Part shown: in pieces, positions 25,533 through 33,066 of the stretch | Numbering within the stretch: position 1 is the first letter of the stretch | Layout of the letters: each line of letters starts with the position of its first letter | Assembly (NCBI GenBank): GCA_041390685.1 | Contig: JAWKPL010000001.1 | Coordinates: 620,001 to 684,000 of the forward strand | Direction of reading: 5' to 3' | Origin: JAIBBD01 sp041390685 | Lineage (GTDB): Bacteria; Chloroflexota; Dehalococcoidia; UBA2979 | Length of the DNA stretch: 64,000 nt | Program-made: the position numbers and the translations under genes | The notes under the pieces: generated by a model | The model's database searches: none | Told to the model about the DNA's origin: nothing | Seen by the model: only the letters and a program-made list of their open reading frames with translations

Positions 25533-26857
25533 TGCTCTCGATACAGACGATCCGCGAGCACACCGACGCCGTGCGGCAGGCGTGCGCCGACCGGCAGATG
25601 GACGTGCCGATCGACGGCATCCTGGGCGCGGACACCGAGTACCGCGCGCTCCTCGGCGAGGTGGAGCGGCTGCGCGCGGAGCGCAACCGGGCGAGCAAGG
25701 CGATCGGGGCGGCGAAAGACCCCGACGAGCGACAGCGGATGATCGCCGAACAACGGGCGGTCGGGAGCGAGCTCGACACGCTCGAGGGCCGGCTGCGCGA
25801 AGCGGACGCGGCGCTGACTTCGATGCTGCTTCAGGTGCCGAACCTGTTCGACGCGCGGGTGCCGCTCGGGGGCGAGTCCGATGCGGTGGTCGTGATCGAG
25901 GGGGACGGGCGGGCGGGGACTGAGCGGACGATCGAGCCGCACCGGCGGGCCGCGGACGAGCCGGCACCGGCCGACGACCCCTCGCGGCGTCCGCACTGGG
26001 AGATCGGGGAGGCGCTGGGGCTGATCGACTTCGAGCGCGGGGCGAAAGTGTCGGGGTCGAGGTTCTACATCCTCAAGGGCGACGCGGCGCGGCTGCAGCG
26101 CGCTTTGATCGCCTGGATGATCGACGTGCATCGCGGGCAGGGGTACACCGAGGTGTACGTCCCGTTCGTGGTGAAAGAAGAGATGCTCGTCGGGACGGGG
26201 CAGCTGCCGAAGTTCGCCGAGACGATGTACCGCGACATCGAAGACGACCTCTGGCTGGTGCCGACGGCCGAGGTGCCGGTGACGAACATGTACCGCGACG
26301 AGATCGTGCCGTCCTCGGCGCTGCCGATCCAGCACGTCGCGTACACGCCTTCGTTCCGGCGAGAGCGCATGAGCGCGGGTCGCGATGTGCGCGGAATCAA
26401 GCGCGGGCACCAGTTCGACAAGGTCGAGATGGTGCGGTTCACCGATGAGGACGGGTCCTGGGATGCCCTCGAACAGCTGGTGCAGGACGCGCTCGCCATC
26501 GTGCGGGCGCTCGGGTTCCAGTACCGGGTGATCCGGCTGGCCTCGGCCGACATCACCTTCGCCTCAGCGATGACGTACGACATCGAAGTCTGGGCGCCGG
26601 GGTCACGGGAGTGGCTCGAAGTGTCCTCGGTGTCGAACTTCCTCGATTTCCAGGCGCGGCGGGCGAACCTGCGGTACCGTGACGCCGAGGGACGGGTGCG
26701 CCACCTGCACACGCTCAACGGGTCGGGGCTGGCCCTCCCACGTGTCCTCGCAACGGTGCTGGAGCAGTACGAGCGAGCGGACGGCATCGAAGTGCCGGCG
26801 GTGCTGCGGCCGTACCTCAGCGGGCTGGAGCTGATCGAGGCGCAGCCGGCGTACTAG
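25532..26857 (+). CDS. serS: Seryl-tRNA synthetase
   Basis: A 441-residue class II synthetase. The N-terminal tRNA-binding coiled coil covers about 30-105 (EVERLRAERNRASKAIGAAK). The core has the dimer motif, TAEVPVTNMYRDEI, motif 2 (YTPSFRRERMSAGRDVRGI) and motif 3 (LHTLNGSGLALPRVLATVLE). An acidic insert of about 25 residues lies between the coil and the core (ERTIEPHRRAADEPAPADDP). GTG start overlapping the Nudix stop by 1 base. It converges with padR, sharing 4 bases. Confidence 0.97.
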   Translation: MLSIQTIREHTDAVRQACADRQMDVPIDGILGADTEYRALLGEVERLRAERNRASKAIGAAKDPDERQRMIAEQRAVGSELDTLEGRLREADAALTSMLLQVPNLFDARVPLGGESDAVVVIEGDGRAGTERTIEPHRRAADEPAPADDPSRRPHWEIGEALGLIDFERGAKVSGSRFYILKGDAARLQRALIAWMIDVHRGQGYTEVYVPFVVKEEMLVGTGQLPKFAETMYRDIEDDLWLVPTAEVPVTNMYRDEIVPSSALPIQHVAYTPSFRRERMSAGRDVRGIKRGHQFDKVEMVRFTDEDGSWDALEQLVQDALAIVRALGFQYRVIRLASADITFASAMTYDIEVWAPGSREWLEVSSVSNFLDFQARRANLRYRDAEGRVRHLHTLNGSGLALPRVLATVLEQYERADGIEVPAVLRPYLSGLELIEAQPAY

Positions 26858-27480
26858 CCGATCTGCCGTCCGCCATCCGGGGTCGCTTCGAAGACGGCCA
26901 GCGCGGCGGCCGTCCGCTCCTCGAGGCTCTGCCGCGGCCAGTCGGCGAGGCGCGCCTGTGAGCGCTCCGCCCAGTCGTCCACGAGATACGCGAAGGACGT
27001 CAGGAAGTCGTACACCATCGACCGGTAGGCGATGGCGCGCTGGAAGGGCGCCCGGCCATCGAGGTACTCCTGGCGGATTCCGGCCGCCGTCTCAATCAGG
27101 CCGCGGATGTCCTGTCGAACCTGTGCGAGGGTCGCCGCGAGATCCTCGTCGCTCCCGAGGGGCGCGAGCATGACGCGGAGCAGGCCCTCGAACTCGAGGA
27201 CGGGGCCTCGGGAGGCAGGAGCCGCGAGCCAGCGGGTGAGTTCGGCCCGACCGTCGTCGGTGATGGAGTAGACCGTGCGGGCGCGCCTGCCGGTCCTCTC
27301 GGTCGTGGCGCTGGCGAGCCCAAGAGCGACAAGTCGCTTTGGCTCGGCATAGATGCGGCTTTCCGCCCGTGGGAAGAAGTACGTAATGTTGCGCCGCATC
27401 TCGGTGGCGAGCTCGTAGGTCGACCAGGGGCGCATCGCGAGGTGCCCGAGGATGGCGTAGGAGACGGTCGTGAGTTCCAC
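26854..27480 (-). CDS. PadR-family transcriptional regulator
   Basis: A 208-residue regulator. The N-terminal winged helix is typical (SYAILGHLAMRPWSTYELAT, YFFPRAESRIYAEPKRLVAL, VYSITDDGRAELTRWL), followed by the Vir_C-like dimerisation helices. The family usually represses detoxification or efflux genes and itself, releasing DNA on ligand binding. It is divergent from an alpha/beta hydrolase and the 70-base gap holds a perfect 14-bp dyad over the hydrolase promoter, so local repression is likely. Its stop overlaps the opposing serS stop. Confidence 0.92.
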   Translation of the reverse strand: MELTTVSYAILGHLAMRPWSTYELATEMRRNITYFFPRAESRIYAEPKRLVALGLASATTERTGRRARTVYSITDDGRAELTRWLAAPASRGPVLEFEGLLRVMLAPLGSDEDLAATLAQVRQDIRGLIETAAGIRQEYLDGRAPFQRAIAYRSMVYDFLTSFAYLVDDWAERSQARLADWPRQSLEERTAAALAVFEATPDGGRQIG

Positions 27481-27488
27481 CAGCCCAG

Positions 27489-27538
27489 TTTACTCCTGCT
27501 GGGAGCATCCCTATACTCCCAACAGGAGTATAGGGATG
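27489..27538 (+). promoter_or_regulatory. Promoter of the hydrolase gene overlapped by PadR-type operator
   Basis: TTTACT (27489-27494), a 17-base spacer and TATACT (27512-27517) form a promoter toward the hydrolase. The perfect 14-bp inverted repeat CATCCCTATACTCC / GGAGTATAGGGATG (27506-27519 and 27525-27538, spacer CAACA) covers the -10. A second, wider symmetry pairs TACTCCTGCTGGGAG (27491-27505) with CTCCCAACAGGAGTA (27516-27530), one mismatch. The mirrored TATACT may serve padR on the other strand. Confidence 0.7.
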
Positions 27539-27550
27539 TGAGGTGAGTTC

Positions 27551-28243
27551 ATGAGCGCGACAACGTTCCTGCTGGTCCACGGTGCGTGGCACGGTCCGTG
27601 GTGTTGGGACCTGCTGATCCCGGAGATCGAGGCTCGCGGTCATGCAGCGGTCGCGGTCCAGCTGCCGAGTTGCGACCCCGATGCAGCCGCGCTCGGGGGG
27701 TACCAGGAGGACGCAGAGGCGGTCTCAGCAGCGGCGGCGGCGATCGATGGTCACGTTGTGATCGTCGCGCATAGCTACGGGGGCGCGGTGATCAGCGAGG
27801 CCACGTTCGACGGGCGAGTGCGCCGGCTGGTCTTCCTCTGTGCCTTCATGCCAGACAACGGGCGGAGCTACGTCTCGTATCTGCCTCCCGGAGGCCTCCC
27901 GCCTTACGTCGGCCTGCGGGAGGACGGCACCTCGGCAGTGCCCGCGGGCCTCGGGCGGATCCACTTCTACGGGGACTGCTCGCCGGAGGTGGCGGCGTGG
28001 GCTGAGTCCAGGCTCCGGCCGCAGTCGCAGTCCGTCCTCGATCCGACCGCGGGGTACGCCTCGTGGCGGAACATCCCGTCGGCGTACATCCTGTGCACCC
28101 TCGACCAGGCGCTGCCGCCGGACTTCCAGCGGATGTTCGCGGCGCAGGCGGACGAGGTGATCGAGATGGAGTCGTCGCACTCGCCGATGCTGTCGCGGCC
28201 CGGCGAGCTGGCGGACATCCTCGTGCGGCTGGCCGGGAGTTGA
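27551..28243 (+). CDS. Alpha/beta hydrolase
   Basis: A 230-residue alpha/beta-fold hydrolase. The oxyanion strand LLVHGAWHGPWCWD is at 7-20, the nucleophile S75 is in AHSYGG, the likely acid is the Asp in CTLDQALPPD near 182, and the catalytic His is in SSHSPML near 210. It resembles plant-esterase-like (MES/HNL) and EstC-type enzymes. Start with AGGTGAG upstream. It is divergent from padR and probably controlled by it, suggesting a role in handling a small aromatic or ester compound; that is an inference. Confidence 0.88.
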   Translation: MSATTFLLVHGAWHGPWCWDLLIPEIEARGHAAVAVQLPSCDPDAAALGGYQEDAEAVSAAAAAIDGHVVIVAHSYGGAVISEATFDGRVRRLVFLCAFMPDNGRSYVSYLPPGGLPPYVGLREDGTSAVPAGLGRIHFYGDCSPEVAAWAESRLRPQSQSVLDPTAGYASWRNIPSAYILCTLDQALPPDFQRMFAAQADEVIEMESSHSPMLSRPGELADILVRLAGS

Positions 28244-28253
28244 ACGGCCCCGC

Positions 28254-29516
28254 CTACACCCTCGAGACGTCGGCGCCGAGGGCGGTGAGGCGCTCGACGA
28301 GGTGGGCGTAGCCCCGGTCGATGTGGGTGATGTCGCGGATGGTGGTCTCGCCCTCGGCGCAGAGGCCAGCGAGGACGACGGCGGCTCCGGCGCGGACATC
28401 GAGGGCGCGGACCCCGGTGCCGAAGAGGGGAGTTGGGCCCTCGATCATGACGGCCTGGCCCCCGGTAGTGATGCGCGCGCCCATCGAACGGAGCTCGCCG
28501 ACGTAGAGCAGGCGGTTCTCGAAGACGCGCTCGTGGATGATGGAGACGCCCGAGGCCTGGGTGAGCGCGGCGGCCATCGGCGCGTGGAGGTCGGTGGCGA
28601 AGCCGGGGTAGGGTACGGCCTGCAGCTGGACGGCCTGGAAGCGGTCGCCCCGCGCGGCACGGAGGCCGCCCTCGCAGGGTTCGACGACGACCTCGGCTTC
28701 GCGGAGCTTGGTGATGAGGCTGTCGAGGTGGTGCGGGGTGGCGCCGACGACCTCGACGTCGCCGGCGGTGGCGATGCCGGCGAGGAGGTAGGTCCCCGCC
28801 TCGATGCGGTCGGGGATGATCGTGAAGTCGACGCCATGGAGGGCCTCGACGCCGTCGACGGTGATCACGCTGGTGCCGCCGCCCGCGATGCGGGCGCCCA
28901 TCTGGTTGAGCATCTGAACGGCCATGGCGACTTCGGGCTCGGCGGCGGCGTTGATGATGGTCGTCGTGCCCTCAGCGAGGGTGGCGGCGAAAAGGACGTT
29001 CACGGTGCCGAGGACGCTGGGGTAGTCGAGGAAGATGCGGGTGCCCGTGAGGCGGGCGGCGCGGGCGACGAACTGCTGGCCCTCGCGCTTCACGTCGGCG
29101 CCGAGGGCGTGGAAGCCGGCGAGGTGGACATCGAGGGGGCGGACGCCGATGACGTCGCCGCCGGGGGGCGGGCAGGCGGCCTCGCCGAAGCGGGCGAGCA
29201 GGGGGCCCATGACGAGGAACGAGGCGCGGAGGGCGGCGACCTGGTCGGCGGGGGCGGCGCGCTCGGTGATGTCGCGCGCCTCGATGTGGACGGTCTCGCC
29301 CTCGATGGTGACGGTGGCGCCGAGCGAGCGGAGCACCTCGGCCATCTCGCCGATGTCGGCGATGGCGGGGACGCGACGGAGGGTGACGGGCTCGGCGGTC
29401 AGGAGTCCGGCGGCGAGGGCGTAGAGGGAGGCGTTCTTGGAGCCAGAGACGGTGACGCGCCCTCGAAGGGGGCGTCCGCCGCGGATGAGGAGGCGTGTGG
29501 CGGTCTTCGTAGTCAC
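28254..29516 (-). CDS. murA: UDP-N-acetylglucosamine 1-carboxyvinyltransferase, Asp variant
   Basis: A 420-residue EPSP-synthase-fold enzyme that adds enolpyruvate from PEP to UDP-GlcNAc, the first committed step of peptidoglycan synthesis. K27-N28 (VSGSKNASL) and the segment PPPGGDVIGVRPLDVHLAGF mark the active site. The usual active-site Cys (PGGC) is Asp at 121, as in mycobacterial and chlamydial MurA, where it gives natural fosfomycin resistance. Length is normal. It converges with the hydrolase gene with a 10-base gap. murI is at 42 kb. Confidence 0.96.
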   Translation of the reverse strand: MTTKTATRLLIRGGRPLRGRVTVSGSKNASLYALAAGLLTAEPVTLRRVPAIADIGEMAEVLRSLGATVTIEGETVHIEARDITERAAPADQVAALRASFLVMGPLLARFGEAACPPPGGDVIGVRPLDVHLAGFHALGADVKREGQQFVARAARLTGTRIFLDYPSVLGTVNVLFAATLAEGTTTIINAAAEPEVAMAVQMLNQMGARIAGGGTSVITVDGVEALHGVDFTIIPDRIEAGTYLLAGIATAGDVEVVGATPHHLDSLITKLREAEVVVEPCEGGLRAARGDRFQAVQLQAVPYPGFATDLHAPMAAALTQASGVSIIHERVFENRLLYVGELRSMGARITTGGQAVMIEGPTPLFGTGVRALDVRAGAAVVLAGLCAEGETTIRDITHIDRGYAHLVERLTALGADVSRV

Positions 29517-29599
29517 GAGGTGAGGATAGCGGACGGGGGGATGTGACGGCAGGGCGGATGGGCCGGGTCACGCCTCGTACACTCGGGCGGGAGGTGACG

Positions 29600-29851
29600 A
29601 TGTCGAAGGTGGTGCTGGGGAAGGAGGAGCGCGAGGACGTGGTGCGGCGGCTGCGCGCGTACTTCGAACGGGAGCGGGGGGAGGAGCTGGGCGAGCTGGG
29701 GGCGACGTTGCTCCTCGAGTTTTTCGCGGAGGAGGTCGGGCCGCACTTCTACAACAAGGGTCTCGCCGACGCGCAGGCGTTCGTGGCGCGGTTCACGGAC
29801 TCGCTCGACGCTGATCTGGAGGCGGCGAAGCTGTTCCCTCCTCGGGGGTAG
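29600..29851 (+). CDS. DUF2164 family protein
   Basis: An 83-residue protein matching DUF2164: EEREDVVRRLRAYFERERGE, LLEFFAEEVGPHFYNKGLAD and QAFVARFTDSLDADLEA are family segments. The ATG at 29600 has GGGAGGTGA upstream, an excellent ribosome site. Function is unknown. Its last 59 bases overlap the end of the convergent dihydrofolate reductase-like gene. Confidence 0.85.
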   Translation: MSKVVLGKEEREDVVRRLRAYFERERGEELGELGATLLLEFFAEEVGPHFYNKGLADAQAFVARFTDSLDADLEAAKLFPPRG

Positions 29852-30434
29852 GCGCGCGGCCTCGGCCGGGGTCAGGCGGGCGGACGCGGTAGTGGAGGTC
29901 GACAACCCCACACGCGAAGCGGCGTTCTTGGAGGAGTTCGAGGTCGAGGCGGAGGTTCCTCGGGAGGGCGCGTTTGCCGCCGCCGACGGCGACGGGATGG
30001 AGGACGAGGTGACATTCGTCAATGAGGCCCGCCTCGAAGGCGCGGGCGGCCAGCTCGGGGCCGCCGATGGCGAGGTCGGCGGATGACTCGGCTTTGAGGC
30101 GGCGGACGGCCTCGGGGTCGAAGGTGCGTTCGAGGCGGGTGCGGGCGGTGATGGGGGCTTCGAGGGTGGTGGAGTAGACGATCTTGTCGGCGGCCTGCCA
30201 GACGGCGGCGAAGTCGCGCAGGACCTCGGAGTCTTCGGTAAAGCTGGGGTCGTTCTCCCAGACGGCCATGGTCTCGTACATGCGACGGCCGTAGAGCTGG
30301 GTGCCGATGGGGCGGAGGAGGTCGTTGAAGAAGGTGTGGAGTTCGTCATCGGGGACGGTCCAGTCGAAGTTGCCTTCGGCGTCCTCGATGTAGCCGTCGA
30401 GGGAGGCGTTGATGGCGTAGATGAGGCGGGCCAT
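29793..30434 (-). CDS. Dihydrofolate reductase family (RibD C-terminal-like) protein
   Basis: A 213-residue protein of the RibD_C/YyaP-like reductase group: MARLIYAINASLDGYIEDAE, TQLYGRRMYETMAVWE and DLAIGGPELAARAFEAGLID are typical, followed by LHPVAVGGGKR. The family shares the DHFR fold and probably uses NADPH; most members are untested. The C-terminal 28 residues are Pro/Arg-rich and lie partly over the end of the opposing DUF2164 gene, so the tail may be an extension gained by stop loss. Confidence 0.85.
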   Translation of the reverse strand: MARLIYAINASLDGYIEDAEGNFDWTVPDDELHTFFNDLLRPIGTQLYGRRMYETMAVWENDPSFTEDSEVLRDFAAVWQAADKIVYSTTLEAPITARTRLERTFDPEAVRRLKAESSADLAIGGPELAARAFEAGLIDECHLVLHPVAVGGGKRALPRNLRLDLELLQERRFACGVVDLHYRVRPPDPGRGRAPTPEEGTASPPPDQRRASP

Positions 30435-30567
30435 GGGGTCTCCTCGACGGGTGGTGGGGGCGCGGATTGGGGTCGGTTTAGGGTAGCGCGGGTGGCGAGC
30501 GATGCTGCAGTTGGCGGTGGCGCGGGGCGAGCTTTCGGCGGCTATCGTGGAGATGGAATAGCAGATA

Positions 30568-30583
30568 TGTGATTCGCATCACA
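30568..30583. promoter_or_regulatory. Perfect CRP-type dyad TGTGA-N6-TCACA
   Basis: TGTGA-TTCGCA-TCACA matches the full CRP consensus core and ends 9 bases before the ATG of the TPR gene. So close to the start, a bound protein would more likely repress than activate. The regulator is unknown; chance occurrence cannot be excluded. Confidence 0.4.
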
Positions 30584-30592
30584 GGGGAGCAC

Positions 30593-32521
30593 ATGCCCAA
30601 GCAGCCATCAATTCACTTCATCGTCGATGACGGGTATGGCGGTACGAGTTCCGAGTGGATCGTCTCGGTGAGGGATGACGACGTCTATGTGATGAACAGC
30701 GCGTTACGGGGGATTAGGAAGGTCAGCCTCCACGGGACTCGATGGCATGAGGCTTTCGACACCACGTTTCGAGCGCCCGAGGGGGCAGAGGTGGAGGGCC
30801 GCGGCAGCGTTCGATGGCTTCGACCGCCGGAGCTCATCGACGGTCTTCTGCTCGCATTCCGGATCATCGTTCCCACGTCCGAGTTGGACAAACCGGGCAA
30901 GTCGGCGTCTGCCGCCACGGTCGTCGTTTCATCAGCGCCCGCAGGGGGATGGTGTGAATTCCAGGTCTGGCTCGCGCGTGATGGAGTCGTGGCTGACGCT
31001 GAGTGGCCGGGGATTCGGAGCCCGAAGCGGCCCACCGCATTCGTAGGAAGGCGGCGTCTGTCTGATCAGCGCGAGGTCTACGTCACATACACGAAGGAAG
31101 TGCCTTCCTCAGAACGCAACTGGGTCAGTGACCAAGTCATCCTCATGTGCGATGCCGCAGCCCACGGAATGGCCGACGCGAAGCGTCGCTGGGGGCAGCC
31201 GCATCTAGGCTCCCGCGGTATCGGACTTGCTCACGCCGACGATGGATCCGGGGTTTACGTCGATTTCGTGTACCGGTCGCCATGGATACCGGATTCGCAA
31301 CGAGACTGGCTGTACCTAGCTGACCTTCGCGCGAAGGCGAGAATGTTCGACTTGGCTGTTCGGGGTTATGAGGCAGCAATGAAGCTCGGCGAGGTACCTC
31401 CAACCGTCGAACTGAACAGGGCTACATGTCTCCTTGCTCTCGGGGAAAAGGACGCGGCGTACACCGCACTAACTGTCCTCGTGGAAGAGCAACCGGGGTT
31501 GATCCAAGCTCGCCTCAACCGCGGTGGCATCTCAATCCTGCGGGGAGACGACGAAGGCGCCTTGACCGATTTTGAGGCCGTGATCGAGGCAAGTCCGACC
31601 CACTTTGAGGGTCTGCACAACAAGGGGGTGATTCTACTCCGCGCTAGCGAACCTCGCGAAGCACTTGAAGCACTAGACCGCGCGATTGGAGTCCGCAGTA
31701 CCGATGCAGACACACATCGTGCGCGTGCCAGAGCGTTGTGGTCATTGAACGAGCCGGATGCTGCGGAAGCCGCAGCGAGGAGGGCCGTCGAGTGCAACCC
31801 AAATGACGGCCGGACACATCTCACCTTGGGCCAGATACTCGTTTCGCGTGGGAAATACCAAGAGGCGTCAGATGTGCTTGGGGATGCGAACTGGCTCCGG
31901 GTCGGAACGAACGGACTGGTAGCGAAGGCAAAGGCGCTTGCCGGGATTGAGGTCACGGAGTCGGTATTGCAGCTCGTTGATGGGATTCTGGCAGAAGCGC
32001 CCAATAACGTTGAGGCAAAGGAGCTGCGACCACTGTTGCTCGCATCGCTGGATCGACATGAGGAGGCCATCAGCGCCATCGACGAGCTACTAACCGCGGC
32101 ACCCGACCGGTCGTCGGTACTGGTACTGAAGGTGTCCGCACTGATTGAACTGAATCGAGCCGATGAAGCTCTCGCGGTCGCCAGAGCGTTGGCAGCGGAG
32201 CGTTCGGGACCATTGGTCTCGCTCGCGCTCGCGGACGCGTTGCTCGAGTCCGGCAATCCTCAAGGCGCGCTCGACACCCTGACTCGGGTGCACGATGTCG
32301 GCGAAGTGGAGGCTGGGATTGAGTTCGTGAGGGCGTGCGCGCTCTCGGCCTTGGGTGACTTTGAGCCTGCGCTGCAGTCCCTGGCAGCGGCAGTAGATCT
32401 GGGGTTCACAAGCAGCACGTATCTCGGCGATGAGCCTCACTTCCAAGGACTGCTGGAGGACGAGACAGCCGCCGAAGCGTTCTACGAGATTGTCGGCCGC
32501 ATCAGCCCACCGGCCTCCTAA
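30593..32521 (+). CDS. Large TPR-repeat protein with unknown N-terminal domain
   Basis: A 642-residue protein. Residues 1 to about 215 form an uncharacterised domain (IHFIVDDGYGGTSSEWIVSV, YVMNSALRGIRKVSLHGTRW, EVYVTYTKEVPSSERNW, GIGLAHADDGSGVYVDFVYR). From about 225 to the end there are some ten tetratricopeptide repeats (for example LAVRGYEAAMKLGEVPPTVE, EALTDFEAVIEASPTHF-like units). No signal peptide or membrane helix. Its codons use A and T far more than its neighbours, suggesting recent transfer. ATG at 30593 has GGGGAG upstream; a GTG 24 bases earlier lies inside the dyad. Its stop overlaps the convergent atpC by a few bases. Function unknown. Confidence 0.8.
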   Translation: MPKQPSIHFIVDDGYGGTSSEWIVSVRDDDVYVMNSALRGIRKVSLHGTRWHEAFDTTFRAPEGAEVEGRGSVRWLRPPELIDGLLLAFRIIVPTSELDKPGKSASAATVVVSSAPAGGWCEFQVWLARDGVVADAEWPGIRSPKRPTAFVGRRRLSDQREVYVTYTKEVPSSERNWVSDQVILMCDAAAHGMADAKRRWGQPHLGSRGIGLAHADDGSGVYVDFVYRSPWIPDSQRDWLYLADLRAKARMFDLAVRGYEAAMKLGEVPPTVELNRATCLLALGEKDAAYTALTVLVEEQPGLIQARLNRGGISILRGDDEGALTDFEAVIEASPTHFEGLHNKGVILLRASEPREALEALDRAIGVRSTDADTHRARARALWSLNEPDAAEAAARRAVECNPNDGRTHLTLGQILVSRGKYQEASDVLGDANWLRVGTNGLVAKAKALAGIEVTESVLQLVDGILAEAPNNVEAKELRPLLLASLDRHEEAISAIDELLTAAPDRSSVLVLKVSALIELNRADEALAVARALAAERSGPLVSLALADALLESGNPQGALDTLTRVHDVGEVEAGIEFVRACALSALGDFEPALQSLAAAVDLGFTSSTYLGDEPHFQGLLEDETAAEAFYEIVGRISPPAS

Positions 32522-32961
32522 CGTTCGGCCATGGAGGGGACGCCGGAGCCGCGGCGACGGCGGGCGACTTTGATGCGGACGAGCGAGCGTTCGAGGCTGA
32601 GGCGGGCGCGCAGGACGTTGAGGGCCTCGGGGCCGGAGTGCTGGCCGGCGAGGCGCTGCTGGGCGCGCTGGCGGGCGGCGTCGGCGCGCTCCTCGTTGAT
32701 CTCGTCGGCGCGCTCGGCGGAGTCGGCGAGGACGGTGACCTGGTCGTTGGCGACCTGGAGGAAGCCGCCGAAGACGGCCATGGCGACGATCTCGCCAGGG
32801 ACGTAGGCGAGCATTTCGCCGTAGCCGAGGGCGGACATGAGGGCGGCGTGGTGGGGGAGGACGGTGATCTGGCCCTCGGAGGTGGGGACGACGAGGCGTT
32901 GGACGTCGTCGCGCTGGATGACGGTGCGTTCTGCGGTGACGACGCTCAGCGACAACGGCAC
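32518..32961 (-). CDS. atpC: ATP synthase F1 subunit epsilon
   Basis: A 147-residue central-stalk subunit. The N-terminal beta barrel shows LSVVTAERTVIQRDDVQRLV, PTSEGQITVLPHHAALMSAL and GGFLQVANDQVTVLADSAER; helices follow, and the C-terminal 25 residues are unusually Arg-rich (VRIKVARRRRGSG). GTG start with GGAGGGGG upstream. It is last in the atp operon, separated from atpD by two hairpins. It converges with the TPR gene. It can regulate ATP hydrolysis by F1. Confidence 0.94.
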   Translation of the reverse strand: MPLSLSVVTAERTVIQRDDVQRLVVPTSEGQITVLPHHAALMSALGYGEMLAYVPGEIVAMAVFGGFLQVANDQVTVLADSAERADEINEERADAARQRAQQRLAGQHSGPEALNVLRARLSLERSLVRIKVARRRRGSGVPSMAER

Positions 32962-32979
32962 GGCAGTCCCCCTCCGTGG

Positions 32980-33040
32980 CCTCTCCCCCTGTCGGGGGAG
33001 GGGATGGCTTCTCTGTAGTCCTCCCTCGTCGCCGAGGGAG
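32980..33040 (-). repeat. Two tandem hairpins between atpD and atpC
   Basis: CCTCTCCCCC/GGGGGAGGGG (32980-33003) and CTCCCTCG/CGAGGGAG (33021-33040) each form a stem with a four-base loop. Neither has a following T-run on the minus strand. They may be a REP-like element or adjust atpC level by mRNA processing. Confidence 0.5.
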
Positions 33041-33066
33041 AGGCGCTCACTCCTCGATGGTTGCGG

